Of a DNA stretch of 64,000 bases, positions 12,701 through 25,469 are shown in pieces. Under the pieces are notes generated by a model. The model did not search any database. It saw only the letters and a program-made list of their open reading frames with translations, and had not been told where the DNA came from. Source of the DNA: Coriaria nepalensis (lineage: Eukaryota > Streptophyta > Magnoliopsida > Cucurbitales > Coriariaceae); assembly GCA_027186245.1 (NCBI GenBank), contig CP114488.1, positions 3,732,501-3,796,500 on the forward strand, given 5' to 3'. Made by a program: the position numbers and the translations under genes. Within the stretch, counting starts at the first letter, position 1, and each line of letters starts with the position of its first letter.

Positions 12701-13180
12701 TCTAGATCATAGTTTCAAATCTTCTTAAATTAGCGATTTACATTCTCATTTGTGCACCTGGTTCTTGTTGATAAAAAATATATTCAATTTATGTCAGATT
12801 TTCTGATTGACCCATAATTATAATAGACTAATCTATCTCAACTTCACATAATATTAATATGATAATATAAAATTAATATATATATAATTATAAATAAAAA
12901 TTAATCAGTTCACCTTAGAATTCCTCATTAAAAATACAATTTAAACAAACTAGAATTTACCCAAAATACAGTTCAGTGTTTCCATCAGAACAAAAACTGA
13001 GGAGAAAACGAGACAAACAACGTAGCAAACGCAGAGGAGCTATATAAATCATTATATAGCACAAATAATACTTATTTAATTGGCATATTATTCGAAATCT
13101 TGTTAATGGTGGAAAATAGATCATGGATAAATCATTATATAGCACAAATAATACTTATTTATATAGCAAACACTACATAA
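9741..13180. other. AT-rich intergenic DNA with short repeats
   Basis: No gene is supported. The 14-base unit tagttgcgttgtgc is repeated at 10312-10346 (2.5 copies). An 18-base G run lies at 11762-11779. An imperfect direct repeat lies near 12437-12507. A 156-codon frame at 10726-11196 has low-complexity composition and no known motif; it may be part of an unrecognised repeat. Confidence 0.5.
13044..13161. repeat. Exact 35-bp direct repeat in the MOB1 3' region
   Basis: Copies at 13044-13078 and 13127-13161 are identical and 48 bp apart. They lie just downstream of the MOB1 stop codon, so they probably fall in its 3'UTR or terminator region. Confidence 0.85.
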
Positions 13181-13183
13181 TGT

Positions 13184-16100
13184 TCAGTAAGGAATAATAG
13201 ATTCTATCAGCTCTTGAAGTGGGGCAAGCTCCTTCTTGTCTATCAGCCCAAATTCCTGCCCAAAACAAAACCAAACCTATTTAGGAACATACAAACATGT
13301 TCTATGCAAATATCATAACTGATTTGTTGTAGTTTCTTGTATATTATGCATATGGAATACTTATGATTCTTATTTACATAGATTTACAGTAAGTCGTATT
13401 TCTAACCCATCCAATTTATTAAATCTTTTAGAAAATATAAATTCTATGCAAATCCACTACCACAACCCAGAAATAAAAAGTAGAAAAATCTATTTCAAGG
13501 CCAACTTAAAATTAGACCGAACTCTTGAACAGAGAGAAATGGTATAAGTTTTAGATAAGCGACTTACACAGGTAAACAGAATGAAATGCTTGAAACATGT
13601 ATTGAGATGGGCCTCTTCCTTCAAGCTGACAATTTTCTGAAAGTGAGAGTGATAAATATGGGCATATACACGAAACAACCGTTTGAATATTGTCTTCACA
13701 ACTTCCCTGAAATTGGGAGGAAAAGGTGCCCCTACAAAAATCACAATGACTTGAGTGAGAAACAATTGGAGGTTTTATAAATGATAATGAGTAATCCAAT
13801 GATATGTATGCATTACCCAGCTTTTGAGGAAATATGGATTCATCATCAAGCTGAGATTCAATCCAATCCATTAAATATTCAACGTATTTTGGAGCAGACA
13901 CCTCAATAGGTTTCTTGATTTGTACACCATCAGCCCATCTATATTCATACCTGTAAGATTTATCTGCCATTAACTTAGCAACTCTATAATGTGTTCATCG
14001 TTCAAACAAATAAGAGAAAAATGATACGAAATGATCTTGGGAACTCAGTTATTTGGTTAGAAGGTATCCATGATATTAACTATATGGTGAAGTCAATAAG
14101 GTCTTTGAGTCGCAAGGAGAAGATACAAAGGAAATCAGTGAGAACAGCAGCAGCTATTCCTAAAATAATATAGTTGCTGCTTACTATAATATCTCCGTAT
14201 AAAACTGAAACTGCAGACAGGGGGTTGAAAAAAGTAGAAAAATTGGAAGCATATTTCAAATTTACGGTACGACAATACAATGAAGCTAGTATAGAATAAC
14301 ACCATGAAGCTAGTATAGCACCTTAATATTACTACGTCATATATATAGAATCAAAGAGATCTTACAGAAAATGGGACAAAATATACGAAAAAAAGACTCA
14401 TGCTAAATTAAATTGATATACTATATCTAATATTTGGTAGGCTTTTTGTAAAGCATGCAGGTTCTAGTTCACCTTTCATAATTCTTTACGGTTTCCAGAG
14501 TTCATAGAAATGATAATAACTCGATGGAAATGCTTCAGTGGAAATTCAAAGAGAACCAAACTTAAACAGTTGACAGGATCACAAGAATGAAAGAATTTCA
14601 ACAGGCTAAGTTGAATTTTAATTTAAGAAAAAGTGCAATAATCTTTTTTTTTTGTCCCATACTTGGGGCCTGCCGTCATTGTAGGACAACTCTCAGCAGT
14701 ACAGAACTCTGTAAGGGTACCATATAGCAAATTCACCTGGTTGAAGAAATCCACAGCTGAAAAGAAAAAAATTATAAAACAAAACCAGGATTCAGATATG
14801 AAGTTTAATCACTCACAATGATACAGAAAAAAATGTATGCATCAACTAAAAAAAGAGCGCCTAATTTTGCAGCAATTCAAGTACAGAGAGGGAAATATTA
14901 CTGTTCACTGCGAGCCATTCATTCAAATCCTCTCCAGTTGGAAGTCTCACTGCTTCCCTCAGGTTTCCACTACCTAATGTGGCATCAATGTGCTTTCTAA
15001 GTTGAGCTCCCTGTATGATCATAGTGATACGATGGTAAACTTCATTGAGTAATAGAAAATGATGAATAAACTCAGATATGAAGGAAATTTTTAGTATCCA
15101 GAATACTGCTATACTATCAATAATGATTTTACTAAAACAAATCTATCTACGAATATAAATAGGGTTCCCATGTTACTAACTATTAACAAGGTTCTGATAC
15201 GAATATAGTTATATATTTACAACTCTTACTACAACTATTTATAAGAGCCTGTTTGGGAGAATATTTCTGAAAATAAGTGCTTCTCTTAGAGTTAGGAGTA
15301 TTTGGGAAATTTTGAAAAACCCATATTATGATGATCTATATATATATAATATTACATGTAAGAAAGAAAAACGCTCTCAGGACAATTTAAAGAAAAAGAC
15401 ACCTTTGAATATGAAGGGAAAATGAAATATTTTCAAAAAGCCTATTGATCAATAACTGTTATAACAAAAAAAATCATCATAGGATTTTAAATATAATGCC
15501 GTATCATATTCGAACAACAGATCCAAGTAATCAGGATTCAAGGAAGACAGACCTTGCTCCCTGAAGGTGCACTCTTTTTGGGACGGAACGTTCTTTGGTT
15601 TCTACTGCAGAAATATATCAAAGGAACAACATTAAATTGAAAGGTCGACATTCCTGAAAACACAAACCATAAACTGAAAGAAAACTCTAACAACAAGCAG
15701 ACCCTCCAAAATATCAATTTCTTATGTTACTGATAAAAACTGACCAACGCTCAAGGAAAGAAGCCTAGATACACAAGAAGTACACACACATAGGCGGACA
15801 AACTCATAATGTTTCAGTCCTCAAATTCTTTAGCTTACATACAATACAATTCATTCTCTAACCAGTACAACTTGCACTCCACATACATAGCTTCTAGAGT
15901 AATTGCTTTCAGTAATACCTCTTTGATAAGCATTCAACTTTCATGCACAAACTTAAGTGCTTAGATATACAGAGTCGACTATATAAAAGAGTTTTCCCAA
16001 CAGACATACTCATTTTTGATTCATTTTATTTTAAGGTTCCCTATAGCCATTTAAAAAAAAAAAACTTAACCAGAGAATTCATTACTACAAAATCCCAATT

Positions 16101-16472
16101 AGTGAATCAACTTCAATTCCAAAATTTGACAATTAGGATTCTCGTTTAATACAAAGTGGTAATAAAAACAAGCAAAGAAGATTGACAAGAACAGAATTCC
16201 CAAACAAAAATGATTAAGTTTACCCGCCCTTGCATACATATCAATCAAACAAACAAATCTCCGATCGAGAACAGTGCCCAAAAACGGAGATCGGACATGG
16301 CTGAATTCAACAATTGGCGGAAATCGACAAAACGCACGTAAAGAGATAATTTGAAGAGGAGAAACGTTTGCTTTGGCCAAAAAAAAATACAAAGAGGAGA
16401 AACGTTTGCAAATATTTTAAGGAGGCATCAGATTTCGTTCCGAACTTACCTGCCTAGCCCGAAGAGACTCAT
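13184..16472 (-). CDS. MOB1A: MOB1 kinase activator (MOB1A/B-like), complete, seven exons
   Basis: MOB1 is the co-activator that binds NDR/LATS-type AGC kinases in Hippo-like signalling; in plants it affects growth, cell division and auxin responses. Exons: 16450-16472, 15553-15601, 14902-15010, 14663-14756, 13817-13950, 13568-13731, 13184-13255. They join in phase to 214 residues, against about 215 for plant MOB1. The first coding exon has only 23 bases (MSLFGLGR). The N-terminal RTFRPKK segment, [54 protein letters not shown] and [12 protein letters not shown] are all present. The four zinc ligands fall at Cys79, Cys84, His161 and His166, the same numbers as in human MOB1. Residue 191 is Cys where Arabidopsis has His. 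A GA-rich 5'UTR precedes the ATG. No breaks are seen. Confidence 0.96.
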
Positions 16473-17962
16473 AGCTTGATTGTGAGAGAGAAGAGAGAGA
16501 AGAGCAATGTAAACCTTTGGGTCCCTCTTTCAGCTCTGTTTGTTCGGGTTGAAAACAGAAAAGACTTTTTGTGATCTTCTTTCGCTTTTCAAAAAACAAT
16601 TTAAAAACAAAAAAGTATCAGATCTTAATTATAAGGACAATGAATTTGCTGGCGAAGTCCCAACTAGGCAACTATAATGAACACGGGCAGTCCGGGCAGA
16701 TGCCCATGGACGCTCGGATCGATTCTGGGCAGCGTTTAGCAGACGCAATAGACTACTCAAAAGTGACAAATGGATTAGGGAATGTCCACTAGTAATCTCA
16801 ATTCTTGTATTTTTCTTTTTTTTTTCTCCAAAAGGAAAAAAGCGATGTTTGGCAATGAATTTTGGCATTTTGTACTATGTTTGGCAACGGAAAAGATACT
16901 ATATTTGGCAACGAATTTTTCATTTTGTATTTATAAATAAATGATGATAGAAGGTAAATTCAGAAAAATGATACATTGCAAAACAGTGGTAGAAATACAA
17001 AAACCGATTCTTCAAATGTAAAAATTTTTGTTTTTTGATTTTCTTACAAGTTTTTTTTTTTTCTATTTGGTTTTTAGCCCATCTGATACGAAAATACATT
17101 ACCAAAAGGGTGAAGTTACTGAAACACTTTCACCCCTACCAAGCAGAAAATTGGCATTTCCTTCACCCGATGTGATTTTTTTCTTCTTTTGGCGCAAATT
17201 TAAAACCTTTCTTCTTTACTTCCATACTTTAATCCTTACTTCATTATTTTCTAGGCAAACTCACCATTATCCTTCTTTTTTTCCTTTTTGCAAGCTTCGG
17301 ACATCAAATTTCATAGATACTAGATCGGTAGGTTCACGCTTTTCATTTTTGTCCTATATTCATGCTTTTCGCTTCTCGTTGAATCACCCTAATCTAATAG
17401 CATTTTATATTGCTATTTATTATTTTAGCATTTTCATTCTATTAGTACTGAAAAAAAAAGAAGACAAGATATGAGTTCATTTAATAAAGATCGACGGGTT
17501 TTAAAATACCATCGAGCTGTCGAGCATAGTGGACAGAAAGTATTTGGGAGTCTGATTGATGGCTGAATGCCTTAAGAATCCTTCTAACCATCTGAAATTA
17601 TACAACTCGACAGTTCAATGGGTAATAGATTCTGAATCCCGTTAGAGAACAACACCAATATAATGGCCAAGGCATGTATTGAGGTGTCATATTGACATTT
17701 GACTATATACATATCCTTTATTGCTAGAGCATTGTTCCTGAAAAAGAATGAAAATTGTATAATCGATAACTTGTTTCCACCATAGAACACCTACGGTGCC
17801 TATGAAACAGTGACATTTTCAGGTTGTCGGATAAGAAAAACTAAGCAAGACATGTTCACTTTGGGAATTAAACTACAGAGCAAACGAAGTTTGAAGAGAA
17901 TGAATTTCCTTACATTGTGATTCATATATGAAGAATCCATTCCTCTATTCTCAGTACCAGAG
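16473..17962. other. Intergenic spacer between MOB1 and the coiled-coil gene
   Basis: Holds the MOB1 5'UTR and promoter on the minus strand (GA-rich at about 16473-16560), then AT-rich DNA and the 3'UTR of the next gene. A 148-codon frame at 17028-17474 (+) is Phe/Ser-rich low-complexity sequence and I do not take it as a gene. Confidence 0.5.
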
Positions 17963-19553
17963 CTAGGTTGATGCAATCCCAAATCGGCAACGGACAGCAT
18001 CTATTTTTTTCCCAATCGAATTTGAAAGCTCAATCAATGATGTCTTACGTACTGCAAATATGATTGAGAGAAGATGGGATTTATATAAGAATCGAAATTA
18101 CAGTTTTATAAATTGAAATAAGGGGGAATAAAGAAAAGGGGTTCTATACTTCAAATGGTCAATAAAATTTTCCTCAACACTGCAAGACTACATACCTCGA
18201 GATGCACTGGACTGTTCGTGGGCTATAAATTCTTCATATGAAGCCTAAATTTTAAGGGGGGAAAATCTAGTTAGAATACACCTTAGGACAAGAAAAGAAC
18301 TTATGCAGGAGGCTTAGAGGGATATGAGGGAGAAAAACACCTTCATAGTGTTCTGACTTTCAATAATCCGTTCAGACATCTTTTTGAACTCCTTCTCCTC
18401 ATCATCCATCAATTGCTGGCATGCTTGAGTATGAATCTGTTGTATTATAATTTAAGAGTGAAAAGTACTGAGTCCATGACACTGTTGCCTTCTTGTGATG
18501 ATGTAGCATCGAATTTCGAAGCCATATAACTTATATAGACAATCACCACTTAGGCATTGAAATCATCTAAAGGAAGGTCAGATAACTTTCCAATTAAAGA
18601 GAGGACAGGTGATTTATCCCTTAAAATTAGAATGATCATTTTACGTCGTATTACTGTCTCGATTGTTTTAGCTCAGAAACAATTACGGAAAGGGAAAAAG
18701 GTCCATTGTAACGAAGAATGCCTAGCTAAAACATCAAATAGATCTCCCCACAATGATAAAGAAAATTAACGAGTCCCTTAAGATGATTGTAGTAATATGA
18801 TTTCATAATTGCAATCTGACATCAGTGTTTCCGCAAACACTTTTTACTAGCGATTTAGTTAATTAAATACAGAGGCTACTCTATCTCAAAGAGAAAAATG
18901 ATTCACAGCAAAGTGTTAGACTATATGATGTATCCATGAGCGATCAAGTTTAATATTCAGTTCACCTCCGAGAAGATGCAAGAATATAACATACTTTTGA
19001 CGTCAAGGCACTAAAATATGAGGCATTTCAAAATTCCAAAGAAAACGATTGGTGATCAACGAAGATGAGATCTCATACATTACGCCTATAATTCAGACTT
19101 CCCTTGCTTTAATTCTTTTCCCAAACTAAACGGAAATCAAAACTGATGTGAGAGACAGAGAGACAGGAAGACCTTTAAGCGCTTGCTGAGGCGAGTCTGA
19201 CAAGCCTCGAATTCCTTGAAGATGTGAGAGTGAGAATGATCGATGTAGCTCTTGAGATCGTGAAGACGCGAGGAGGAAAAATCCTTGAGATCAGAGATGG
19301 AGCTTAGGGTTTTATCAGAAGGCGAATTGATTCGGATAGAGGTGGAAGGAGCTAAGCCAGTGATGCCTCTGTTCCTCGCAATGCGATCGATCTTAGGAGT
19401 TAAGGAGATCTTCGAACTGATTTTGGTGCTCTTATTGCTGTTCAAGACAAATGAGGAAGGAGAGTCGAAGATTGGTGGAGAATCCATTGGCGATGGTGTC
19501 TCCAGAAGGTTCGTTGCAGGGGCTCTTCGAGTTCGAATCCCTTTCTTCTTCAT
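17963..19553 (-). CDS. Uncharacterised coiled-coil protein, 204 residues, four exons
   Basis: Exons 19173-19553, 18341-18436, 18196-18244 and 17963-18051 join in phases 0, 0 and 1, with good GT-AG borders at each junction, and end at TAG 17963-17965. The first ~85 residues are Ser/Pro/Thr-rich and basic (TNLLETPSPMDSPPIFDSPS), with several S/T-P sites of the kind cyclin-dependent kinases modify. From about residue 85 to 190 the chain is predicted helical and charged (SRLHDLKSYIDHSHSHIFKE; DDEEKEFKKMSERIIESQ; ASYEEFIAHEQSS). It ends in DAVRCRFGIAST. I see no signal peptide, membrane helix or catalytic motif. The layout resembles chromosome-associated coiled-coil proteins, for example the Cor1/Xlr/SYCP3 fold, but that is speculation. 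MOB1 lies downstream on the same strand. The gene looks intact. Confidence 0.82.
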
Positions 19554-20416
19554 TCTCGTCTGATCTTCGCGGATTTTGAACTGTGCAGGTTAGATTTGAA
19601 TTTGAGAAGTGCTTAACTGCTTAAATTTATACTGGTCGATTTTGTGGGGATCTTGAAAAGGCCGAGTAGGAGAAATGGACTATCGACGGCCCGGTCCATA
19701 AGCCCACCAACATGTTTCTGATGGGCTGTGAAAATATGTGGGCTTGAATTTAGGCTCTAAAATGGGCTATGATTTTCACAAGTTTTGTTAAAATTGTATT
19801 ACAAACGGTTTGGTTTCGAAATATAATTACTAATTAGTCCAATCCAGCCGTGCAATCAGAAAACATAAATTCTTCTGGGTAGACTGTATACAGTGAATCG
19901 ATTTATAATTTTATTTATCGATTTAATATTATTATAATATATATTACATTAATTTTATAAATAATTAAAATAAATTAATCTATCAAAAAATTCTCAAAAG
20001 CAAATGTATATTTTTTTCCCTTTCTTTAACATCTCAAAATCTTTATAATATTAAATTTCTAAACTGCTTTGCTTTTTAAATTTTTTTTTATTTTGTTTTG
20101 TTTTAAATCAAAAGCATTATGACCAATTAAGATGCGAATTGAGAAGCTTTTGAAACACTACTTTGAGTTTAAACTCTATTCTGGCTCAAAAAATTTAGGA
20201 TGGCCATACAAAATCCTTAAATTCAATCTTGACCATCGCTAAACTCTAAATATCATCTTACCTCCGCATCTTCATGAAACTATAGACTGAACTTTAATTG
20301 TTCACGTGATCTTAGTTTACTTATTGTTTCTGTGAAGATTGTGCAAAGTGTTATGTGAATAATATATTGGACTTCGTGGTTAACTAAAGATATTTTCCAC
20401 CATAAAAAAACCTACA
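19554..20416. other. Promoter side of the coiled-coil gene and AT-rich spacer
   Basis: Upstream sequence of the minus-strand coiled-coil gene up to the gypsy LTR. No other gene or clear element was seen. Confidence 0.45.
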
Positions 20417-20993
20417 TGTTAGGGTTAGGGAATTAGTCGACTTAGTAGGGGGTGAGCGGGATAAGAGGCCGTCGAACAACGATGAGGCTGAGTCATGTAT
20501 TTCCTCACTTAGCTCGGACATAGGAATGGAAATGCCAAACGAGTGGACAGGTGAAAAGTAAATGACACCCGAGTAGTGACCATGCCCTTGGCATGTTAGA
20601 CAGGGGTAGCGTCGCAACACGTTGAGGCGCCCCTAAGATGTCAGACTGAGGCATTGTCGTAGTACGCTGAAAGATCCATAAGTGGAGAGCAGATCTCCTC
20701 TGTAACAGACTGCAGAGACGTTAACACCTATTATGGAGCAGGGAGTGATCATTATACTAAGTAATAGGAGCGAGACACATATAAAGTTATCTTGAATCTC
20801 ACAGTCTTGACCAGGTATAAAAGCCAATATGCATAACATAAATAGGTGATTAACTTTTCCTTAGAGAATACACTTCTCACTATCATCTCTCTGATTCTTT
20901 CTCTAGAAAACTGACTAAAGCATCGGAGCGGGGTTGGTCGACCACTTCCCCGGCCGCAGTTTGTTAGTGAGTCCAGGCATTGATCTTGGGACA
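20417..20993 (+). repeat. 5' LTR of the gypsy element
   Basis: Starts TGTTAG and shares long stretches with 27650-28218, such as ggcggataagagg/cgggataagagg, cacgttgaggcgcccct and agagaatacacttctcacta. It lacks roughly 125 bp found near the start of the 3' copy. TATA-like ggtataaaagcc lies at about 20813-20824. Confidence 0.75.
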
Positions 20994-23900
20994 TACTATG
21001 GACATGGAGCCCTTCATAGCGGACATAAATCTACATCAACAGTTTAATGCCGACTGTGGAAACGTTGTCTTTACTTTCAAAGTTCCAAGAGATAAAAAAC
21101 TTAATTGGAGGGAGTGTGCAAGATAGAAAACTGTGGAGGAGAGCGAATAGGAGAGAGTAAGGAAGAAGGGAGAAATAAAAGAGGCAGTGTCCTCCCTCCT
21201 TACCTGAAGGGAGAGTAACACGTTCTGTGAGCACTCCTAGAAGGTGACCGACACCCCCACAAACCCTCCCGTGGCAAACAGAGGAGTAAACATCCTGCAT
21301 GCCATAGAAAGAATGGAGAAGGGTATGGTAGAAAGAGTGGAGCATTCTATAGATGTAAGAATCACAGAGATCAAGGTAGAAATAAGGCAGGAGGGGAGAG
21401 AGGGACCACAGAGTGGAGACATGCGCCTTATTGTGGGAGAGCGTCGAGTTTATCTGTGGACAGGGGATCCCACCTTGAGGATGATGATGCGACGTCTCGT
21501 TTGAAGACAAAATGGCATCGAGGGCACCTAGGGATTCAACAGACAATGGATACAGGTTGGGATCCGAACCCCCCCCCCCCCAAATATTAAGGGACATCAG
21601 GCTTCCCGCAAAAGAGGCTGAGGTGCCGACCGAATAAGCGAAAGTCATCCACGAGTTGACTAAAAGAATGAAGAAGTTTGAAGTGGCGGTAAAGGGAACC
21701 ACGATGTTTATGGACGAGTCAGAGAGCATGTTTACCGAGATAATGCAAAATGCACTATTGTTGAAGAATTTTAGGGCTCTAACTCTATTGTTCAATGGAA
21801 CAAATGATCCTAGAGACCACGTCAATTCGTATAAGACTTGAATGAGGATAAATGTTATGTCTGAAGAATTGATGTGCCAATTTTTTCACAACACGTTGAT
21901 GGACTCGGCCAGTGACTAGTACAGATCCCTCACATGGAGCTCTACTAACTCATTCGATGAGCTGAAGAAGTTGTTGGTGTCAAACTTTTAGGGAGTGGCT
22001 AACACGCGACTTCCCCTCATGAGCTTTTATACCATAAGGCTGAACTTGGGGGAAGCCTTGCTGGATATATGGAATGGCTTAACCGAGCTTCAAAGAAGGT
22101 AAACCGACCAAGATATATTGGGGTTCTGTATGTTTTCTTAGGTGGCGCGACAGATGAGAAGCTCATAAACCGCTTAGGAAAAAAGCACTTTGGTTCCTAT
22201 GTTGGGCCCTTATTAGAGGCAAAAAGAATAGAGGTGGCTTACGAGATCTTTGTAACATAGTTAAGAAGTTAAGGAGAAAGGTAAGAGAATGGCTTAGGAT
22301 ATGAAGGGAAAAGGAAGAGAGATTACCCAATAGGAAAGGGTTAATGAAGGGAGGGGAAGAGGAGGATGAAAGGAAAAACCTGGAAAAGATAAGGGCGACC
22401 TCATCCTTCAAGGATATTTTCACCCTACTCGTAGCAGGTATCGACGTGATCTACAATTGTTTTAAAAACCATAAACCATAACTTATTTAAAGCCCCCGAG
22501 CCACTCAAAAGTGCATTGGCTCAGTGAGATCGAAGGGCATATTGCAAGTACCATGGTGATCATGGCCACAAAATAGAGGACTACTTGCACTTAAAGAGGG
22601 AATTGAAAGGCTGATCTAGAAAGGGCACCTAGGGTAGTTTATGAGTAAAGAGGGAAGGTGAAACCTGAGAGGGAGAAGAGGGAATGATAGAAGAGAAAGT
22701 AAGGAAAATGACCGGTAGGGAAACGTAGCAGAGAAAATTCGGGTGATTGTTGGAGGATATAAGGGGGGAGACTCGGGTCAGCAAAGAAGTAAATGGATGA
22801 GGAGCTTAACGCAAGCTTAGGTGTTCTCCGTTTTAAATACCTTTTAGAAGAAGGCATTGGTAGACATCACCTTCATTCAGCTGGATGAGAAGGGGATCAT
22901 ATACCCCCACAACAATGCCCTTGTTATCTCGGCTAACGTCTCAACCATGCTGATACACTGAGTATTGATCGACTTGGGGAGTGCAGTGGACGTCTTGTCC
23001 TTATCCACCTTCAAGAAGATAGGCATCAACAACGTAAATCTAAAGCCTATCAACACTTCGTTGACTAGCTTCTTGGGAAGTTTTTATATCTAGAGGGAAT
23101 GATCAACTTATCGATGACTTTATTCGAATGGTCCCGAAAGTCAACTGTCATAGTAAACTTCATAATCGTTAACTTCCTGTCGAGGTACAATATCATTCTA
23201 GAACATCCCTTTATTAACTCCTTGGGGCATGTCATCTCGACCAAACACCTATCGATGAAATTCTCCACTCAGGGGAGACTGGGAGTTGTAAAGGGAGACC
23301 AGGAAAGCTCAAGAAGGTGTTATTTAACGTCGATTAGAGAGGGAGGAGTCAGGTCAGCCGCTGAGGTCTATGTGGTTGAGAATGAACAACCATTTGATGA
23401 AGAGAAATGTGAGAAGGCTAAAGAGGGGATGAAGAGGGAGAAAGAAAATGGAAAGAGGTTGAGAGTCTCCTCAGTGAAGGCTCTTAAGTATATCACATTT
23501 CTCAGAGAAAGAAAACTGAGGGTAGGAATCGGGCTGACCAAGACTTATCTGAAGAGTGTTGTTCAGACCCTGGAGTAAAATCTCGATGTATTTTCTTGGG
23601 AAACTTTTGAGCTAATAAGTATTACAGAATATGTCATAATACATCAGCTCGTCGTCAAGCCCGAGGCAAAACCGATAAGGGAGAGGAGAAGGAAGTTCAA
23701 CGAGGAAAGGAATAGAGATACGGCTAAGGAGGTCAGGAAGTTACTAGCGGTAGGAGCAATCTGAGAGGTCCAGTACCCTGAATGGCTCTCAAATATGGTT
23801 TTGGTGTATAGGGGATGGGGAAAATAAAGGGTATGTGTAGATTTTAAGAACCTGAATGATGTATGCTCCAAGGATAGCTAACTGTTGCCCAACATAGATA

Positions 23901-25469
23901 TGACAGTAGATGCCAGAGTTAGGCACAAGTTGTTGTGCTTTATAAACGTTTACTTTGGATACCAACATGTGGCACTATGGGCAGGGGATCAGAAGAAGAC
24001 CTCCTTCATTACCGACAAAGGCACTTACTAGTATAATGTGATGCATTTCGGTCTGAAAAACACTAAGGCAAAATTTTAGAGGCTAATAAATGACATATTT
24101 CATAAGCAACTAGAAAAGACGATTGAGGTGTATGTGGATGACATTTTGGTAAAGAGCGTGATGAAGAAAGACCACCCCAGGCACCTGAAGGAGGCATTTA
24201 AAGTGATGAGAGAATACAAAATGAAGCTGAACCCCGAGAAATGTGCTTTCGGAGTAGGATCAGGCAAATTCTTGGGGTACATTGTACACCAAATGGGGAT
24301 TGAAGCTAATCATGAGAAGATATAGGCCATCATCAGCCTGAAGGCGCCACAAATGAAGAAGGAAATATAAGCCCTAACGGGCAAAGTGGTTGCGCTTAGC
24401 CATTTCATGAGTCGCTTAACCGACAAGTGCCTCATATACTTCAAATTATTGAAGTGCTCCCATATAAAGGGATGGCTTGAAGACTGTTATAAGGCATCTA
24501 AAGAACAAAAAAAGTATTTAACGTCCATCCTTAGATTGAATAAGCTAAATGCTAGGGAAGAGTTAAGTCTTTATACTGCGATCAGTGTAGTTACGGTAAG
24601 CTTAGTATTTGTAAAGGAGGAAGAGAGAGAGCATATCCTAGTGTACTACAGCAGTAAGGTGATGAGCATGGCCGAGGGGAGATGTCCTCACATCTATGTG
24701 GTAGCGGCGAGGAAGCTGAGGTCATATTTCTAGGCCCATCCCGTTATGGTAGTAACTGACCTTTCTCTGAAACAGAACCTTTAGAACCCTGACACATCGG
24801 GGAGGCTACTGAAGTGGTTTGTTGAGCTAGGAGAGTTTGACATATCTTATAGACTCAGGACCACAATTAAAGCCCAGGCCCTATGGACTTCATCTCAGAA
24901 TTCTCTAGTGAGTGCCTTGCAGATATACAAAATAGGGGAAAGATGGGTAACATTGGTAAAGAAGGGCTTCGCCCACCCTTTTAGACACTACAGGTAGACG
25001 GGGCGGTGAATAAGGAAGGTTATGGAGCCGAGTTGATCCTCGTCTCCTCGAAGGGTAAGAGGATCGAATACCCACTTAGATTCCGCTTTAAGGCTTCGAA
25101 TAATAAGGTGGAGTATGAGGCACTCTTGGCAGGATTGAGGCTTGCCAGAGAAGTAGGGGTTAAACTTATCAACATATTCAATGATTCTCAAGTAGTGGTT
25201 TCACAAGTGGGAGGGGAGTTTGAGGCGAAATCTTATAAGATGAAAGCCTACTAGAAGGGAGAGAACTTACTTGCTCTATCAGACATGATTAGTTAAACAA
25301 ATGACGTAGACATTAGTGCCCGATGGTTAGAGTAGCGATGAGAAGTGTTAGATCTCATAAAGAATGGGGAAAGAGGAGAGCTCTAGATTCATGAGGGGTT
25401 GAAAGCATTGAATGGCCCGAATGGAGTGAACAAATAGAAAAGGGAAGGAAGTGTAGGGGACATGACGGT

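Noticed and set aside
15594..15605. cag acceptor three bases upstream of the MOB1 second exon start
   Set aside because: Only the tag acceptor at 15602 keeps the frame GLGRNQRTF; the cag site would add a base triplet with a stop-like TAG in the sequence.
17028..17474. 148-codon open frame, Phe/Ser-rich
   Set aside because: Low-complexity T-rich DNA between two genes; no domain, no splice partner.
19531..19540. gttcgaatcc, identical to a tRNA T-loop/B-box
   Set aside because: It sits inside the first coding exon of the coiled-coil gene and no cloverleaf can be drawn around it.
21031..21825. 264-codon open frame on the minus strand
   Set aside because: It lies antisense to the gag region of the gypsy element and shows no motif of its own; a shadow frame.
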